This document shows positions 39,698 to 52,500 of a stretch of DNA of 64,000 bases, piece by piece. Positions within the stretch are counted from its first letter, which is position 1. Each line of letters begins with the position of its first letter. The translations under genes and the position numbers were made by a program. The stretch covers positions 74,508-138,507 of the forward strand of contig NW_019775769.1 in the NCBI RefSeq assembly GCF_001039355.2, read 5' to 3'. The DNA is from Lingula anatina (Eukaryota; Brachiopoda; Lingulata; Lingulida; Lingulidae). Below the pieces are notes generated by a model. The model searched no databases, was not told the origin of the DNA, and was given only the letters and a program-made list of their open reading frames with translations.

Positions 39698-39734
<37 letters not shown>

Positions 39735-40019
39735 CTACTATGTTGCTACTGCGATATAGCCCGCACTTAACCCAACAGAAATTATGAAAAAATGTTGACT
39801 TGTTATATTACACTGTCTGATCATGGAACGGACGGTTTTATTCCAATATATATCTAACCTGGAGCTTCTCTCAAACTCGGTAAACTTTCTGCTGGCGACA
39901 CAATATTTTGTCCCTTAAAGTTAGAATCCATTTAAAGTACTGTAAAGTGTCCTTTATCACCATTGCCTCTGAGATTATTTGGCACGAAAATGCCACAGCG
40001 GTAACAGATCAATGAAGTC
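37287..40019. other. Non-coding interval downstream of the tandem pair
   Basis: No exon can be supported. An AATAAA at 37768 could end the copy B transcript. Simple repeats include (GT)n at 37416-37436, (GA)n at 38260-38290 and 39127-39150, and (AT)n at 39702-39731. A 79-codon plus frame at 38619-38858 starts MTILSDKINITNFTE but has no domain, no signal peptide and no flanking support. Confidence 0.55.
39702..39731 (+). repeat. (AT)n microsatellite
   Basis: About 15 AT units in non-coding DNA. Confidence 0.95.
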
Positions 40020-40348
40020 TCATCCTTGTGTGGCATTTTCATGAAGTTGAAGTTCATCGATTTTGCTCTCGATTGTTTTAAGCTGCGACCCTAACTCTGT
40101 CTTCCAGTCCTTCAAACCTTTGGTGTTGTTATTGTCATTAAAAAGTTGCAGTAATTCCTCAAGCTCAAGCTGGAGCTCACTCGCGTCCTTTAAAATATTG
40201 TCCAATTTGGACCCAAATTCCTGAAATTCCTGGTTCATCGTTCTAATTTCCTGGAGGACGGGGATCGTTGCTGGGGAATCTTGGTTGACAGTCTCGCCCT
40301 GTGACATCGGAAAAGTTCCTGTCCCACACTGAAAGGTTAAGTTACCCA
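40020..40348 (-). CDS. Possible small coiled-coil protein, 109 residues
   Basis: An open frame from the ATG at 40348 begins MGNLTFQCGTGTFPMSQGE and then forms a helix-prone stretch with heptad-like spacing (IRTMNQEFQEFGSKLDNIL, LQLELEELLQLF, LKTIESKIDELQL). An in-frame stop lies upstream, so the ATG is the natural start unless an upstream exon is spliced in. Composition is clearly more protein-like than its surroundings. No signal peptide and no known family are seen. It may be a single-exon gene or the last exon of a larger one. Confidence 0.42.
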
Positions 40349-43074
40349 TTGGCAAAATAGGTCTTGCGCTCCAGGTAGCGTGGTTTTATCTGTTAAAACA
40401 GTGCACACCTATTTATTCACTGGCCAATTTACTCGGTAAATTTAAATTAACTGAAACGATCATCAGGGAATTTGATCTGATAAAGAACTGATGCACAATG
40501 CAAAACTTTTGATTTTAGCGATACCCAAAGGGTCCTAACGACAAAACAGTTTGACCTACAGACAGCCTTATGCCACATAGGTGTGCTTGTGCATCAGGCC
40601 TGAACAGACAGCCAGCAGATAGATTTCTATCATCATGAGATTTTCAACAAAATGCACCACCAAGACAGCTGTTTAAATCACGTGTTTCTTACCTTCACGC
40701 CTCCTTACCGTAGAACGCGATATTTGTTATCGCTGATGTGATCTTTCTCAAAGTGAACAGGCGTACATAGCAGGTCTTGGGTGTTAGTGTGAAAATCAAC
40801 ACCTACGGAAATTGTCGGTCAGGATGACACTGGAATGCATTAAATACCACGCTGATGATAGACAAATCTGTATCACCGAGTCACAACTACTTCGATTATT
40901 TGCACAATAAAGGCACAATATCATTGTCAATTTATCTTAAACAAAACACAAGTCTTCACTTCAGCAAGTGTTATCCTATCATCTCCTAATACACGTGGAG
41001 CTCTCTCACGTGGTATGACACGGTTTCCTACCATGCGTCATCAGTATTCACTCTCCTTAAATAAGTAGACTATCACATATATCTCTTTACATCTATAACC
41101 AATTACCACTCAGGGCCTCCCAATCACTTACTTTATAGCCTGACACGAGCAGTTCCCTGGCAACAACCTGTTAGTCTACATGTGTTGTACAAGTCTCATT
41201 GAAACTTTCAAGTGTAGGCAAAACTGCAACGTAAGAATTTTGAACACAGGTCTCAATTTCAGTTCGAGACATTTTCTTGATTTATGTCTCACAAAATGTT
41301 GTGGTCAGGTGTCTCATTATAGCAGTGAGCAAGTGCTCCGTGGTACAACGTACAGGTACATGTAACCACCGGCGGAGAAGCTTGCCTTTTCTTTTGTGGT
41401 TGCAGGCACGCACAATAAAATTGCGTCCTTGGGCAGGTAAATAGCCCCTAGTTATGAGGTAGGCAATATCAGACTGTGGCCATTTTCATATAATGCCTGC
41501 CTGGCAATCCCCTCGTGGATGTGAATAAGTCAGGAAGCGAATTTTGTTTTGGCATTTTTCACTTTTTGTTTTTTCTTTTCACTCTTAGCATCTTTCTACC
41601 CCTGTACGTGCTTGTTTTTCAAAATGGGCAGGTGAATAAGTAAGGAAGCGATGCGTTAGTTGTGCCGGCAATGTAGTGAGGAATTACTGAATTTTTTAGT
41701 GAGTTATTGTGCCGTCAAGGCGTAAAAAGAATTCCTTTTTTAGGTGACAGACACATTTTCAGTATGATACCCAATATTTTGTTCAAATAACAGGTCTCTG
41801 CCAATTTGTCAATAATAATCAAACGAAAAACGCCTAGATCAGTTGATTTAATTTATCATTCAACCCATACTAATCACCATAAAACAAAAACAAATATATT
41901 TTTATAAAAATATTTCCACTCGTGCAATCTACTGCAGGGTAGACGTGTGTACTTCACTAACATATGCACCTGGTTATGTCCTAGTTATCAATGCACGGAT
42001 TTAGGAGAAAACGCAGGCTCATATTTTTTCTTCAGTAGAACCAGATTTTCAATTATGTATTGCATGGCAATTTTTGTAGATCATCAGCTGATCACAATTA
42101 GAATCCATAGTCAGAACTTTTGGATGTCATTTTTAGTGCAGGTTTTATGCTCAACAAGATTTTATATAATGCACATGCTCACGTATTTTTAATAAAAGGC
42201 AGAGAAAGCGTTTGCATTTGTACAAAATAAATTTACTTGACATTTTCTTTTGCAAAACGTCGCCATAAACAAGCATGGAGATGAAAATTTTATTATCAAT
42301 TCTTTATAAGTCTGCTCTAGCATCAGATTAGAAAGTTTTGCCATTAAATTGAACAGCTTAGCTTGAATAGATTTAGTCAATCAATTGCGAGTCTATTTGG
42401 TCGCAGACACCTTTAATTACGTTCCATAGCTCGGATTTAGTGGCAAGGCTTTCACATGTACCTACTATATTTTAGGAACAACGGATTCCACACAAGAGAA
42501 CTTGTATTAGTACAGCAATCGTTTATAAAATATGTTGATTTCCATGTCGCGAAATACTTTGAATCTTCATCCTAATTAATGCTGTGAGTTTCACAAAGCA
42601 TTCTAAAATTTCCCAGCAAGCTACCATATGATACGACACAGTGCTATCGTTTAACCCCGACCGACCAACTGCACCTGAGTCACTGAAGCCAATGACTATG
42701 AACCCTGCACCATATCACACATTGATTTTTCAATTAGATATTCACAGATTTGTCCCCGGGAAATCCATAATACAATTTTAAAAAGCACATTATTAATATG
42801 TGGCCTTGGTAGATGCTAGTGACTAGACACAAAGCTTTCAATATAATCCGTATGAAGTACACTTGCTGGTACTAAAATGAAAGAGAACATTAAAAACGCC
42901 AATCACAGTTTAATAAAATGACGATTAATCTTTCTAATAGATAAACGGCTTTGAAGCGCCTTATCGCATTTGCAAACGATCATAATATCGTCACTGAGGG
43001 TAAAAACTAAACGCAAGACTAGTAATTTCTATGTCTATTTGAGGAAAGCACACTGAATTTGTCGTCACTCGTGT
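40349..43074. other. Non-coding interval before the giant gene
   Basis: I see no supported exon, RNA gene or mobile element here. ATTAAA on the minus strand near 42908 is a possible polyadenylation signal for the giant gene that ends at 43075. Confidence 0.5.
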
Positions 43075-43558
43075 TTAAGCAGATGATTCATCCTGCCGAT
43101 CTTTTCCTGGACGGCGGCCATGTTTAGGCCGTTTCCATTGGGGCCCCTTGGACTCCTGTTTGGGTGCGTCCTGGACTTTGATCAGCTTAGGTTTCGGGCG
43201 AGGTACAGCCCCGACTGGTGCCATCAGCCCTGTTAACATCACAAGGCCTGGTATAGCATCTGCATCTTCTTCCTCTTGGTTCTCGTTAGATGCATCCACA
43301 GGCGGCTCCTCGGGGGTGTTGGTGACATAACTCTCTGGCACTACACTGGGACTTTCCTCAACACTGGACTGGTCTTCAACTTGGTCTTCTGCGTCTTCTA
43401 CTTCTAAATCATCCACGCTGCCTGGCATAGAATAAACAGCCCGTTTAGTGGGAATCTGTAGATTTGGCTTACGTTCACTGACGGCCGTCGGTGTTTTTGG
43501 TTCTTGCTGCCAACGGATCACTTCCTTCAGGGGCACTGTGTCTACGTCTGGGTCTCTC
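43075..43558 (-). other. Last exon of the giant gene: cytoplasmic tail
   Basis: This exon encodes about 160 residues after the membrane helix. It starts RDPDVDTVPLKEVIRWQQEP, has an acidic middle (VDDLEVEDAEDQVEDQSS and ENQEEEDADAIPG) and ends with a basic Pro/Lys/Arg-rich stretch (WKRPKHGRRPGKDRQDESSA). No catalytic domain or known docking motif is evident. It looks disordered. Confidence 0.85.
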
Positions 43559-46500
43559 CTGTGAAAATAAAATATAGCGGTTCACTGATTTCATTCTGAA
43601 TAGGCGATTCGAAATTGATTAAAACCAACATTATACATACGTACATATACGGAGATCAAAGGAACGACTTCATCATACCAATATCCAAAATCGCTTAACT
43701 GACCTGAGAGGTTTCACTTTGGTGTTGGACGATAACTTCTTCTTTAACAAGAAGACACCAACTAGCAATGAAATCCCGACCAAAAGGAGGAACACACACG
43801 TGACAGGTAACTTCCAATGATTGAGGATACATTCGTGATGAGCTATCTTATCTACACAGTCGTAGAACGTGGGACATGGCTCAACGGCGCATTCGTTGAT
43901 CTCATTCTCACAGCGCGGTCCATGGTAGCCGGGGTCACAGAGGCAACTGTAGCCATTAAATGAAGTGGAGCGACCAAATCCTGCACAATGCCGATCTTGG
44001 TTATCTCCTTGACATTGGCCGAATTCACATGGGTTGGCGAGAACAAAGACGTGGAAAAAAAGCATCGGAGCCAACGGAGATCGCTTCTTTGAGTCTTTTC
44101 CTGTAACGTTGAATGTCAGTTCTCCGTGGAAGTATCGAGATGAGTTGATGTAAAGTTTTGCAACTTTGATAGAACCATTGATTTTCATTTCATCGAAGAA
44201 GTTTTGTTCATTATTGTTCGTTTCGTTAAAGATGATGGTATAGTTTTCGCCTAGGAGCCTGTTAGCGATAAAATGCAGTCTCTCGTTCTTATCTGGATCG
44301 AACAAAATCAGATCTCCTAAATATTTCAGTTCTGATTTGCCTTCAATGGAAAACTTGACAGTTGTCGGATTTCCAATCTTCTTGGCAGAGCCCTGTCTTT
44401 TGAAATAAAGCAATGCGGGGTCGTTGGTGCCGTTAACATGCAGCTTTACGTCTGATGTCACACTATACGGACGAATGTTCTTAGGTGCCGAAGATACTTC
44501 TGTCATCCTCACTGTCACTCTATCTGTCCCACTGAAATCTTCCTCTGGTATGTATGTCAGCACGCCATGAGAGGAGACATTAGCGTACCCATGGAGTGGT
44601 GATCTGGCCAGCTCAAATGATACATCGTCATCTTCCGGGTCAAAAAACGATAGGATTTCACTGAAGTCTTTCTGGTCCTCCATAAGGTAGAGATCGGTTG
44701 TGGTAAGCTTCGGTGGGTTATTCACGATGTTTGGACTGACAATAACCAGTGCTAATTGTGTGGGGGAAATCTCTGTACCAGTGGACCTTTTGTGAGGGGC
44801 ATCATGCCGGGGTTGGTTGAGATGACACACCTGAAGAGGAAACATGCTTTTTTCAGATATTCCATATTTATCTATGCAAAATTATACGTACATAAGTACT
44901 TAATTACCTCTTAACTTCCAGACAAAACAGAAAGCTAAGACATTGATTAAACATAAGGAAAAAAGAACACGTTAATTATAAAACCTACAGTGACAAGAGT
45001 ACGGTTGGTCCTCAGTTAATTAATCATGGTCGTATTTAATAAAACTTACCCGTGCTCTGATGGTTTTAGTCTTATAGTTCACTGATTGAACTACATCACA
45101 ATCTTCGTTTACCTGATGCCATAGCCGAGTTTCTGAGCGGATCAACAGATTAAATTTATTAATAAATAATTAAACAAATGAATAGAGAACATAAACATAT
45201 GAATAAATGGAGTGAGCAATCCACATACGTTGAGGTGACAAAGCTGAGATGTGTACAGTAATTGTCCAATATACAGTTACAGTTAATGCCGGACAACATG
45301 CCTATGAAAATTACCTTCCATTATTTCTTTATAATTGTTAAAATAATGGTAATGCCTGCAGACATTTTTTTCCAAATTCTAAAGGCCGGTATTACCTGTA
45401 TTCCAATATATCAGTTCCGGTTGTAGTCCTTGTCTGACGGAGTCTGGATCAAATTCTACTTCCACTTCCAGATTGTCGGTAAGGATCGCATGGCCTGCCG
45501 GAGACACGAAGAAAGAGGTGTCCGTCGTGCCGCGAATTCTAAGAAGAAAGACATTACTTTCATTAGACAGTTGCAATCGACTGTATTGTTACAGCAATGA
45601 TGTATCTGCCCCATTCAATTAACAATTTTATTTAGCCTACGTTTAAGTACTACAGGAAGGTATAGGGTACGGTCGGAAATGCTGAATTTACTCGTGTGTG
45701 TTTCATTTTGTCTACTAAAAGTGCAACTGAATTTATCAATCCAATGGAATACCAGTAGTAACTGTCATATTTACCTCTGATGTAGTGTTCTTGAGACCTC
45801 ATTGGCAGTGTATACAGGGTCCTGTATATAACTGTTGAAGGTTGCGGATGCAGCACTGCCATAGTGGACCTGAATGTCATCAGCTGAGAGCAGACCTGCC
45901 AAAACTGCACCACTATCACCTAGAACAAAACCAACCATTATAATGTCTTTACGCATTTATAAATTACAGTACGTGCAAGACCCATCACCAAAATACTTGT
46001 TTTATTATTGCTATTATAAATCAAAATGAATATGTTTGGAAGCGTGAACTTACTGAATATTCAGTTATGATGTGCACATTTGTACTAATACCTTTCATGT
46101 ATATATCAACAGCATTCTCTGTAAAGGCTTGGTCACCCCCTGCAAATACGTGGTATGACGATATTAGTGCTGTTATAGGTAAATCTTTTATTCTTAACAT
46201 ATTTTGAGGTAATAGCAGACAAATATATCATCAATATACTACAAAATATGCTACAAAAACAATCATGCCTCTTTTCACTTCTTACCATGTGAAAGACACT
46301 TACATGAAGTGGTCCTACAGGTAGCTGTATATTTATTTAGGCGGGGAATACTATGTAATAAGTATCTTTTTGAAATTGCAATTTTACCTTTTGGAGTAGG
46401 ATTATAAGGCCTATTTTTCCCAAGGACGAGCTTTATCCCATCTTGCTTGAGCTCCATAACTGTATCCTTTGGTCCTGTATTTCACAAAAAAAAAAAATAA

Positions 46501-49500
46501 TAATAATAAATAAATAAAAATAAAAATAAAAATAAAAAATAAATAAATAAACAAATAAATAAATGAATAAGTAAATAAATAAATAAATAAAAGTCAACAA
46601 ATAGTTAGCCACTCGTATGTGCATGAATTGAACAGTTTTGTACTTATATAAATCGAGGAATTCATTTAAACAGAAAACAACCACCACTTACGTTTAATAC
46701 AGGTTGTCAGACAACGATCACTTACGTTTAATACAGGTTGTCAGATTCGCAATAGGAGCCGACTTGTGTGCCTTGCTGGTGGCAATTAGACTTTGGTGAA
46801 GACATCTTCCTGGTTCCATGGAAAAGAAACTGTTCTTCCTGATGTCTTCGTTGCTCTTGTTAGACGCACTGTGGTTTGACATAACAGAAATACTCATGTT
46901 GGCGTCCACATCATTCATAACGAGATTCCCATTCAATATAGCCACTTTCGTAGAGTTGGTGACTCCAATCTTTGAGCGGGGGAAGATGTCGGATTCCCCA
47001 TCTGCCGACCCTATCTGCCATTCTGGAAGCAATTTTAAATATTCAATGAGAAACATATGTTGCATGAAAAACACAGGTTTTGCAGAATCAAGAAAATCTA
47101 ATCCAATCTACAAATTGGATATAAATCAAAAAACCGTTTATATCATTGATCCCAAACAAAGCTAAAAGTCGATTTAACTTCTATTTAAAGGCTAGAGGAT
47201 GTGTATACACGATCTCTCTTCAACGATTCCAGCGTACTCACCATAATACTCCACAGTTTCTGATCCCTTTGCCCATTCCAAGGCAGCCTCATGTGAATTG
47301 TCCGTCGCATACACGCCCGGTATATTTGGCATCGGGGACACGCCAGGCGGTTTAACTGTGTCCTTCTGACCTGCGACGTTTGGAACCTGTGTGTCTACTG
47401 TCACGTGACATGTTGCCATGGTGCTCTGTCCTGCTGCATTGTTTGCTCGCACTGACACATAATACGTACGATACTGTTGAAGGGGCTGTGTGAAATTGTT
47501 CAAAATAACCCTATTATTTAGACCAACGGAATAAAAGGAAACGATATTGTCATGTCCTGGAGTTGTTCCAACAGCGACATCATATCCTACAATGTCACTG
47601 ATGTCTTCTTCGCAGTCCCAGTATGCCCCAATACTCTCAATGGTGCCCACATATTCCACAGGTTCTTCCATTGAGTATGGTGGATCTAAACAGTGTATTA
47701 ATGTACAGTTGGGTGGCGTAGTGTCGATAGTGATTCCCTGTGATGATACCGTTGTTTCAAGCCCTGCGTGATTTATTGTTTTTATTATCATAAAGTAGGC
47801 AGCAGCGTTGGGTGTTGTAGAATCCTGGTTTATATTATCATCATTCTTCTCCCTGTCTGGAGCAAGGGTCAGGTTATTTAAGAGAACGGTTTGCGGGAAG
47901 TCCAAAAGAGGGCACTCAAGGCTGCACGTCATATCGCATTCGTACTGACATGGTGAACAGAACTTCTTGTACAAATGAAGCGGAACTACATCATCTACAA
48001 GGTTATTGTAGCGTCCAACGCCAACCCACAGTTCCTTCAACTTGCTCTCAAGGTCATAAAATGGTCTCCCAAAGTGACAAGGCTTATCCCTTGGTAGTGG
48101 AATCTCCAAGTACTTTAACGTGGCCTGGGTTTGAAATGGGTGAAACACATCTACTACCTCGGGAACGAAGTCGTTTCTACTCCACGTCCGTATCTTAAGG
48201 TACCCCTTTGGCTTTATGATGTTGAAAAAAGCAGCTTTGAATTCATTGTTGATGTGCAGCTTTGCATTCCAACTCGTCCTTGTGGGATAATCTTCTTTTT
48301 CTATCTGTATGGTGTATGTTGCTGCTTTTGATGTTGGATCAAAAGAAAGCTCCACCCACTTCGATTCGCGGCCATCCTCATTAGTACACCAAAACATACA
48401 ATGCCACTTCACATCTGATCCAATGGAATATCCCAATATGTGTAGACCCACGCCTGGTATCAGGTGGAATTGATTGGCGATGTTTGCCGACCCATTTGCT
48501 GTAATGTTTGCATGTACGACTTTCCTATTATCTTTTGGTGCCCTTGTAGTAATGTTCCTGTTTGTTCCATTGACAACACCTCCTGAAGTTAAATTGTCAC
48601 TTCGGAATTCAATAGAAGAGTTTTGGAACATATCCGAGGAAGGGGGATCCACAGTAACTGGATCTTCGAATGGAAACATCTCGTCGTTGTCTCCTTTGCT
48701 CAAAGTCACACTCGTGATTATAGAATCCCCTTCGGCGGCTTGCAGGAAGAAAGAAAAATTGCCCAAAACATAAGATGACAGTGCACGTTTCACCCCCGCT
48801 AATTCAAGATGAAATCGGTATTTGTCATGCCCTGTCAGCAGCACGAGCTGGTCAGAGGAAGTCTGAACATTGTCGGGCTGGTAGTATGGTTGTGGTATGT
48901 CTGAGAGTCGAGGTGATGACTTTAAAACCGACATGCCATCTGGGAGCTTACTGGAGAACTGAATGCGTTTTGTTGATGGACAAATGGCGGTTACAGTATC
49001 CTGAGCAATGCCTATCATGCCTTGTAAGGTCTTCGTTGATGCCTGGTATAAGTCTGATATTTTCCAGTTGGTACCGTGTTTTACATCACCGGGGAATGGT
49101 GGGGTGTCATCTACAAAAATAGGGTCGCTCCAATATGTTGTGGATAACCCAGCCTCGTTCGATGCCTGGAGTTTCACATAGTACGGTACACGCGGTTTGA
49201 GTCGAAGATGGGTGAACTCTATCGTACTATCATTGGTCATTTCAACAGGACCCTGAATCAATGATAACTCGGTATCATTTAAATGGGTGTTTGAACAAAC
49301 TAGCCGCTGAAAAAGGGAGACTTCGTACATCACAATTTGGGTCTCAGCATCTCTAAAACCAGACCATGTGGCTGTAAGTGTTTCTGTGGAAACAGCATAT
49401 AATGCGTTAGTTTCGTCGAGCCCCACTACAACTTTACCTGGCAATGGAGGGGTGGTATCTATCAGTATCGGGGGACTGGCGGCAATACCACAGTTGCTGG

Positions 49501-52500
49501 CTGCATCTGTTGCTTTGACAACTATGAAATATGTATGGCCGTTAGTCAGTGCCAAATTACTCAGCTTAACTGTTGTATCAGTACCAACACTAGTCATTAC
49601 TGTTCGATTGAATTCTAAATTGTTCAGATCATGTAAGTCTTCACAGTGGATACTTTTGTTTGATAAAGCCCTTATAAATTCTGCATCTGTTGACAAGCTC
49701 ACTTGATAGTCTCTGATCTGCAAATCTGACGAAAACCCTTCCCATGAAGCTTGTAACTCTTTGGTTGACGACTGGGACGTCTTAGCAAAGACGGTACCAG
49801 GTTTGACGTAGTCTACGTATCCTACTTTAATGCCATTAGAACTCACCTCAGTCATGCTCCCGGCTTCACTGTAGGCTCTCACAGTGACATAATAAGTTGT
49901 TGTTTTTGCTGTCAGGTTTAATCCGCCAAACGTGTGGTTTCTCGAAAGTCCGACGTTTAGAAATGCGTGCACGTTCATTCTAGTCAAAGCATACCTCCTG
50001 TCATTACCTAAAGCTATCTCATAGTGGTCAATGCGTTGGCTAGGATCTTTGGAATGTGAATCACCAAACGGCCCCCAATTGGCAGACATGTGTGTAGTGG
50101 ACTGCTGGTAGTTAATATCGGTACCATGACCGTCAGCAACATAGCCTGGAATTGGAGGTTCTATTTTGACGGTAAATCCATTGGACCTGGCTGTCTGTGT
50201 GCGGTTAATGGCGTCTACAATCGTCACGATGCTATAGAAGGTTTTGTCGTTTTCCAGATCAGTCTCATCATTAATCAGGTTATGGTCAGAGGGAGGGACT
50301 CGAGATGGGGGTTTAATTACAACACCATCAACCCGAACAACAGACCACAAAACTTCCTGCACGGGGCAGGGATCTTGATAGTCCCAGTATGCAACTACTG
50401 AGGACATGTCGGTTTGAAAATTTATGTCATGTCCATCACTTCCATCAACAACTGATAGAACGGGATGAGGGGAAACAACGATGCCTTCAGAAACAACAGC
50501 GTCATAAAGACCACCCTTGTTAAATCCACGTACAGAGGCATAAACTGTAGACGCAGGAGGTATAGCCAAACCATCTATAAATTTTGCTGTATTCAGTCCA
50601 ACATCATGGAACCCCATCACATCCGTACCCTGGAAGTAGCTTCCAAGGGCAAGTTCATAGTAATCAATGTCGCTTTCTGGATCATGGAACTTCTCCCATA
50701 ACACCTCAACATATGTTCCGGAAACCTGGCATTTGGGGAAATGAACACCACTTCCTTTAGGTGCAGACGATGTGGTTATGTGAATAAGACCCGGTAGTGG
50801 AGGAGTGGTGTCAATAGCGATTTCGGCAACGGAAATTGAATTTAAATGGACCAAATTTTCTGATTTCAAAGTGACAAACACACGGGTTGTGTTGGAGGGC
50901 ACATCCTGTGGCTTTAGTACAATCATCCAGTTACTCTTATGGATTCCAAGATCTGAGAATGGTGCCAAATTATCTTTGTAATAGTCCGAACCAACACCAA
51001 CTTGAATCCGTTTAACTTTACTCTCGACATCAACAATAGGCTTCCATGCACAGTGAACTGTGGTCTGTAAAGGAGAAATGGTATCCGTACACTTGAAGTT
51101 CTTGATAACAGGAGGAGTTGCATCCATAACTAAGGCAGGGGATGTTAAAGTTCTCTGGTTGCCTGCATTGTCCATAGCTGTTAATGTAAGGAAGATGGCC
51201 TCGCCTTGCTTTGCTGAAAGGGCCCCATTGGGAAGTTCTGCTGTTGTGGTGTAGATTTCATTGACCTTGTCTGAATAACCTGGTAAATGTCCCACTTTCC
51301 ATGACACGTTTGCCACTCCACTACCAGTGTCAGATACGTTCCATTTGGGTAGGAGGTTATCAGGGGAGGCCTCATATACCACCTGGTTAGTGACTGCTTG
51401 GGTACCTTCAACAATTTGGTTAAATCTGATGTTAGGGGGCGAAGCATCGACTGTTATTCCATCTGAAACTGACACTATAAAATCTTCATGGCACTTGTGC
51501 CCAGTATTAGCCCTTATAGCAGTGTAAACGGTTTGGTCATCAGGAAGATCTAAATTCCCTTGAGCAATACCGGCGGTTTCATTGACCATTACTATGCCAT
51601 AAGAAGAATAGTCCCGGATATCTGACAACCCAGGCGCTGACCCTATTGCCCACTCATAAGCTGTAATGCCGCAGGCCTCGCTCTCGAATCCTACAAAACT
51701 GCAAGCTATGGATGAAGTGTCTTTCTGCGAGTTAGAATCACGCAGGAACTCTCTTCCATCGGATACAGTGCCGGGGACATTATCTTTCAAAACAATGATA
51801 GGTTTAGAGGAACATGGGTGGGATTCCAATCCAGCACCGTTTAAGGCAATGACGGTGACATAATATGTATAATTAGTTGTGTTAAGTTGGACAGGTATAT
51901 AACCATGGTCAGCACGTCCAAAGTCAATAAACTGTTGTGTTATAGACACATCACCTGGTTTAACACCAACGCCTACCAAATACCTGATGATGCCACTCTC
52001 CCCATCATGGCCGAGCCAGGAGACCTCTATGCCATTTGAGTCAACATGTAATACACGGTTCTGTTCATCAAGTTCTTCTTCTTCTTCAAAAAGGCCAATG
52101 TGTACCTGCATTGTATAAAAACATATATAGTGTATATATATAAAATACATGTTCTGTTAATTACATCATGACACTATTCTATTCCTGATTTTATATTGTA
52201 GGGTGGAACAAAACAGTGGGTTATATTTGTTGTATGTGACGGAACATGAACATACAAATCTTAATGATTTATTTTTCGTTATATCGCATGACTTACTTCT
52301 TTCATCTCAGGTGGAGTTGTGTCGATTATAACTCCTGTAGTCTCGTGACTGGCGGAGAGAAGAGCTCTGTTCATGGCGGTCACGTGGAGGCTGTACTTTG
52401 CACCAATTATCAGCTGCAATGACTGGTTGAATATGAATTGTGGTTCAGCTTCCGTCATGGTGAAGGTTTCGTCATGTTGATCACTTGGCCACAGTTGCTG

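Larger units (their letters stand above)
46092..47022 (-). other. Giant gene, small linker exons between FN3-like array and cadherin-like domain
   Basis: Exons 47022-46726, 46474-46388 and 46139-46092 follow the giant exon. They encode IGSADGESDIFPRSKIGVTN, several N-glycosylation sequons (NHSASNKS) and the 48-nt exon GDQAFTENAVDIYMK, which resembles the start of a new extracellular domain continued in exons 45919 and 45538. The donor of the first exon is duplicated (46685-46745). Confidence 0.8.

Noticed and set aside
37500-39700. A third copy of the secreted tandem gene
   Set aside because: None of the family motifs (VDNFKYY, WTC, SLC) appears in any frame here.
46433-46687. Tyr/Phe-rich minus-strand frame
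   Set aside because: It is the translation of an (AAAT)n tract in an intron.
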